Source of the DNA: UBA2965 sp036526135
GTDB lineage: Bacteria; Pseudomonadota; Gammaproteobacteria; Pseudomonadales; Azotimanducaceae
Length of the DNA stretch: 7,773 nt
NCBI GenBank assembly: GCA_036526135.1
Contig: DATCZA010000021.1
Coordinates: 1 to 7,773 of the forward strand
Direction: 5' to 3'
The notes under the pieces were generated by a model. It had not been told where the DNA came from. It saw only the letters and a list, made by a program, of their open reading frames with translations, and searched no databases. Every line of letters begins with the position of its first letter. The first letter of the stretch is position 1. Below are positions 5,647 to 7,773 of this stretch, in pieces. Position numbers and translations under genes: made by a program.

Positions 5647-6382
5647 CGACGTTCATGGCCCGATTCCTCAGGGCCCTGCCGTGGTCGAACCCGAGCAGCG
5701 CCCGCAGCTCGGCCGATGCGCCTGCCCGGTACTCGTCCGTGAAGGGGCCCATGGGTGTCATGGGCTGGATGGCGAGCTGGGAGTAGTTGATGAGCAGGGC
5801 CACCCTGGGCTCGTCCGTCCGGTTCTTGGCCGTTCGGTGCCACAGCAGACCGTGGCTCACCACGGCGTCACCCGCGTTGCCGGTGATCTGCACGGCGGAA
5901 TCCGCAAAACGTTTCTCCGACGGGTACTCGCCCCAGGCCTGGCTGCCGGGCGCCACCCAGGTGCCGCCGTTGTCCTCGGTGAAGGGCTCGAGCATCCAGA
6001 TCACCTGGAGCATCAGGGCCGGCTCCACCGGCATGCCGGGATCCATGGCCCAGTAAGGATAGTCCACGTGCAGGCCGCCGAGCTCGCAGCCCGGCATCAG
6101 AACCCGGGCCCCAAGGGCGGCCAGCCGCGCGTCGGGGCCGAGCATCCGGTGGGCGAGTCCCAGCAGCATGGGATTGGTAACGTACGCATCGAAGGACGTA
6201 TCCACCGCCAGCAGGTTCGAAAGCCTCGCGACCCCGTCGCGCTCGTCCACGGCCTGTTCCAGATGATTGAGGATCGAGTCCCGAACGCGGGCCGCTTCGC
6301 CCTCCGTCATCAGGCTGGAGAGAACCGTGAAGCCTTCGCCCCGGATCAGCGCTTCGTGTGCCTGTTGCAGCTCTTCGGTCAT
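5633..6382 (-). CDS. Phytanoyl-CoA dioxygenase (PhyH) family Fe(II)/2-oxoglutarate oxygenase
   Basis: Predicted cytoplasmic mononuclear iron oxygenase of 249 residues, near the usual PhyH family size. It should hydroxylate a small organic substrate while decarboxylating 2-oxoglutarate. The double-stranded beta-helix core shows the facial triad H105-x-D107 (GGLHVDYPYW) and distal H182 (LLWHRTAKN), with R193 (DEPRVAL) placed to bind 2-oxoglutarate; FTEDNGGTWVAPGSQ (134-148) is the strand and turn typical of the family. The frame is open to an ATG at 6538, but the extra 52 residues are Ser/Arg-rich, unlike the family, and run into the neighbouring GST gene. The ATG at 6382 has AGGGGG 7 nt upstream and begins with a normal N-terminal helix. 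The stop overlaps that of the PQQ dehydrogenase gene by 4 bp tail to tail. It is divergent from the GST gene across 79 bp, suggesting shared control. The specific substrate is unknown; many members are not phytanoyl-CoA hydroxylases. Confidence 0.9.
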   Translation of the reverse strand: MTEELQQAHEALIRGEGFTVLSSLMTEGEAARVRDSILNHLEQAVDERDGVARLSNLLAVDTSFDAYVTNPMLLGLAHRMLGPDARLAALGARVLMPGCELGGLHVDYPYWAMDPGMPVEPALMLQVIWMLEPFTEDNGGTWVAPGSQAWGEYPSEKRFADSAVQITGNAGDAVVSHGLLWHRTAKNRTDEPRVALLINYSQLAIQPMTPMGPFTDEYRAGASAELRALLGFDHGRALRNRAMNVAREG

Positions 6383-6389
6383 TTTCGAG

Positions 6390-6403
6390 CCCCCTGACAG
6401 GGG
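6390..6403 (-). promoter_or_regulatory. Shine-Dalgarno of the PhyH gene inside a small hairpin
   Basis: On the minus strand the ribosome site AGGGGG, 7 nt before the ATG, can pair its AGGGG with an upstream CCCCT across a 3-nt loop (CCCCT-GTC-AGGGG, perfect 5 bp). This could lower translation initiation, or the palindrome could be an operator in the 79-bp divergent region. The pairing is directly visible; any function is inference. Confidence 0.3.
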
Positions 6404-6461
6404 AGAGACTAGCACGGCATGGGGTATGCTTCGCTCCAAAGCAAGGGAAGGGGAACGGGCC

Positions 6462-7286
6462 ATGGATACTGATCTCGCCACGCAGGTCGAGCAGCTTGCA
6501 GACCGGGTTCGCGGGCTGTCCAGCGCAAGCGTCGACAAGCCCGTGCTCGTCTACTTCGACATCATCGGCATCTGCTGGCCCATACGCTGCCTGCTGCACC
6601 TGAAGGGCGTCGATTACGAGCTGGTGCAGGTGCCGATACAGGCCTGGGCCTTTCGCGACGCGAATGGTGATCAGGTGCTCAAGGCCTGCTTCCGCAACGG
6701 GCACATGCCCCTTTACGTCGATCCGGACGTCTACCTCACCCAGAGCAGCGTGATCATGTACTACCTGGGCGAGAAGCACGGGATGATGGGTGACGGGGCA
6801 GCGGAGAAGCTGGCGGTGATGGATGTGCTGTCCCACGCGTACGACGCGCTCTTTCACTGGACGGGTATCTTTCCGGTAAACGTCAGGATGAACACGCCCG
6901 AAGACGTGGTGACGGCGCGTCTTAACGCGTTTCTCGGCGACGGCAGCTGGGGGCTCGTCTCCAATGGGTATCGCAACAATCTGGACCCTTTTGAGCGGTA
7001 CCTCGATGCCAACCCCCACCGGGACAGCGGCTTCATCGTCGGTTCCCGGCTCTCCATTGCCGACCTGCACGCCTTCAACGTGCTGTGCAACTGGTACAAG
7101 GCCTTCGACCGGGAACGGTTCACGGCCGAGTACCCGCGTCTGGACGAATACATCCGGCGCATCGCGGCGATACCCGAGGTCGACGACTACATCAGGACCG
7201 CGCAAGAGCCGACCTTGTGGTTTCCGCTGCCTCAGTTTGCCCTGCGGCTGACGTCCCACGAGGAGCTCGTTGGTCTTACCGCCTGA
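6462..7286 (+). CDS. Glutathione S-transferase family protein
   Basis: Predicted cytoplasmic protein of 274 residues, longer than the usual 200-230 of a GST. After an N-terminal extension (1-26, probably helical) comes a thioredoxin-fold domain: VLVYFDIIGICWPIR (28-42), with Y31 at the position of the catalytic Tyr of sigma/mu/alpha-type GSTs, the cis-Pro segment GHMPLYVD (80-87) and the gamma-glutamyl-binding QSSVIMYYL (94-102). The all-helical C-terminal domain carries the N-capping motif SIADLHAFNVL (198-208, D201). Cys38 lies in the active-site loop, so a Cys-type chemistry is an alternative. A longer frame begins at 6267, but the first 65 codons overlap the divergent PhyH gene; ATG 6462 has AAGGGGA about 8 nt upstream. 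The C-terminal tail after 245 (PTLWFPLPQFALRLT) extends past the standard domain. Such proteins conjugate or isomerise electrophiles using glutathione; next to two oxygenases a detoxifying role is plausible. The substrate is unknown. Confidence 0.88.
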   Translation: MDTDLATQVEQLADRVRGLSSASVDKPVLVYFDIIGICWPIRCLLHLKGVDYELVQVPIQAWAFRDANGDQVLKACFRNGHMPLYVDPDVYLTQSSVIMYYLGEKHGMMGDGAAEKLAVMDVLSHAYDALFHWTGIFPVNVRMNTPEDVVTARLNAFLGDGSWGLVSNGYRNNLDPFERYLDANPHRDSGFIVGSRLSIADLHAFNVLCNWYKAFDRERFTAEYPRLDEYIRRIAAIPEVDDYIRTAQEPTLWFPLPQFALRLTSHEELVGLTA

Positions 7287-7311
7287 TCGTTCCGAGCCCT
7301 GCGTCGAGGCT

Positions 7312-7341
7312 TTGACCCCGCCACGGGCGCCGCACTATCCT
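7312..7341 (+). promoter_or_regulatory. Sigma70-like promoter for the PNPOx-like gene
   Basis: A -35 hexamer TTGACC (5 of 6 to consensus) at 7312-7317 and a -10 hexamer TATCCT (4 of 6) at 7336-7341 are separated by 18 bp. Transcription would start near 7348, giving a leader of about 33 nt before the ATG at 7381 with a very strong AAGGGGAGG Shine-Dalgarno. It lies in the 94-bp gap after the GST stop, implying that the downstream gene has its own promoter. Confidence 0.5.
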
Positions 7342-7380
7342 TTCGGCCTGGCTCGATCGGGTCGATTAAGGGGAGGGACG

Positions 7381-7773
7381 ATGTCCGACGAAGACCACGA
7401 ACAGGTTTCCATCTACCCGTTTTCCGACGAGAAACGCGAAGAGCTCTTGAGCAAGGCGCGCGAGTGCGTGTTCAACTGGACCACCAAGGACGGCTGGGCC
7501 GTCGGGGTGGTGCATGCTTTCGTCTGGCATGACGGGCGGGCCTGGATCACCTGCGGCGCTCATCGTCACCGGGTGTCCGCCATCCGACGGGACCCACGAT
7601 GCTCCGTGGTGGTCAGCGGCATTGCCGCCCCCGACGGTCCCAACGGCGCCATCACGATCAAAGGGCGCGCCATCATCCACGACGACGAGGAGACCAAGCG
7701 CTGGTTCTACCCGGCGCTGGCCCGGGGTCCTTACGGCCGGGCCGGCGGTGCGCTGACCGAGGACGAGGAAGCG
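7381..7773 (+). CDS. Pyridoxamine 5'-phosphate oxidase-like (flavin split-barrel) protein, 3' truncated
   Basis: The frame starting at ATG 7381 is open to the window edge and gives 131 residues. It matches the PNPOx-like split beta-barrel fold that binds FMN, F420 or heme. An N-terminal helix (EKREELLSKA) is followed by CVFNWTTKDGWAVGVVHAFVW (29-49), a beta hairpin DGRAWITCGAHRHRVSAIRRDPRCSVVVSG (51-80), with the common 'H/K..R...DPR.S' pattern of the family, then GAITIKGRAIIHDDEE (89-104) and the helix KRWFYPALA. Typical members are 140-180 residues, so a small C-terminal part is missing. The start is set by AAGGGGAGG 4 nt upstream and a sigma70-like promoter. It is co-oriented with the GST gene, 94 bp downstream. 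Family members include general stress proteins and nitroreductase- or F420-dependent-like reductases; which cofactor this one uses cannot be decided here. Confidence 0.82.
   Translation, partial: MSDEDHEQVSIYPFSDEKREELLSKARECVFNWTTKDGWAVGVVHAFVWHDGRAWITCGAHRHRVSAIRRDPRCSVVVSGIAAPDGPNGAITIKGRAIIHDDEETKRWFYPALARGPYGRAGGALTEDEEA

Noticed and set aside
6383..6538. N-terminal extension of the PhyH-like protein (start at 6538)
   Set aside because: It would overlap the start of the GST gene, is Ser/Arg-rich and unlike the family; the start at 6382 has a good ribosome site.
5868..7259. 463-residue open frame on the minus strand across the GST and part of the PhyH-like gene
   Set aside because: It is a shadow frame common in GC-rich DNA: its sequence matches no fold I know, it has the composition of an antisense read, and both real genes beneath it have clear catalytic motifs and ribosome sites.
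1..7773. Search for CRISPR array, tRNA, rRNA, transposase, integrase, attachment sites or toxin-antitoxin genes
   Set aside because: I saw no regularly spaced repeats, no cloverleaf-like sequences with conserved tRNA bases, and no frames with such domains on either strand.

Overview
The window is GC-rich, densely packed bacterial DNA with strong purine-rich Shine-Dalgarno sites. The gene content suggests an environmental proteobacterium, most likely a gammaproteobacterium. It includes a Rieske ring-hydroxylating oxygenase, DUF1330, phytanoyl-CoA dioxygenase-like, GST and PNPOx-like proteins, a two-helix TolB/TPR membrane protein and a periplasmic PQQ sugar dehydrogenase. This assignment rests on family knowledge and is not proven by a marker gene. 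I see no RNA gene, CRISPR array, insertion sequence, integrase or phage gene.

Layout, left to right. (1) 2-1240 (+): 3' part of a Rieske non-heme iron oxygenase alpha subunit; its start lies outside the window. (2) 1241-1346: convergent intergenic region with a strong GC hairpin. (3) 1347-2096 (-): exported protein made of two ferredoxin-like (dimeric alpha/beta barrel type) repeats, function unknown. (4) 2247-2684 (-): DUF1330 protein, the same general fold class. (5) 2685-2925: divergent intergenic region with a Fur-box-like AT-rich dyad and a second GC-rich dyad. (6) 2926-4404 (+): membrane-anchored TolB-N-like plus TPR protein, with an ATGA overlap to (7) 4401-5636 (+): exported PQQ-dependent aldose sugar dehydrogenase of the YliI/Asd type. 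(8) 5633-6382 (-): phytanoyl-CoA dioxygenase-like Fe(II)/2-oxoglutarate oxygenase, whose stop codon overlaps that of gene 7. (9) 6462-7286 (+): GST family protein, divergent from gene 8 across 79 bp. (10) 7381 to the window end (+): 5' part of a PNPOx-like flavin split-barrel protein behind its own sigma70-like promoter.

Functionally the window reads as an accessory or catabolic neighbourhood: two different non-heme iron oxygenases, a GST, a flavin/split-barrel protein and a quinoprotein dehydrogenase. No complete pathway is visible, and no redox partner for the Rieske oxygenase is present. The only clear translational operon is TPR protein plus PQQ dehydrogenase. The most interesting leads are the Fur-like site in an otherwise GC-rich intergenic region, the coupled membrane TPR/quinoprotein pair that sits on opposite sides of the membrane, and the internally duplicated exported protein next to a DUF1330 gene. 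I did not find convincing evidence of a wholly new defence or mobile system.
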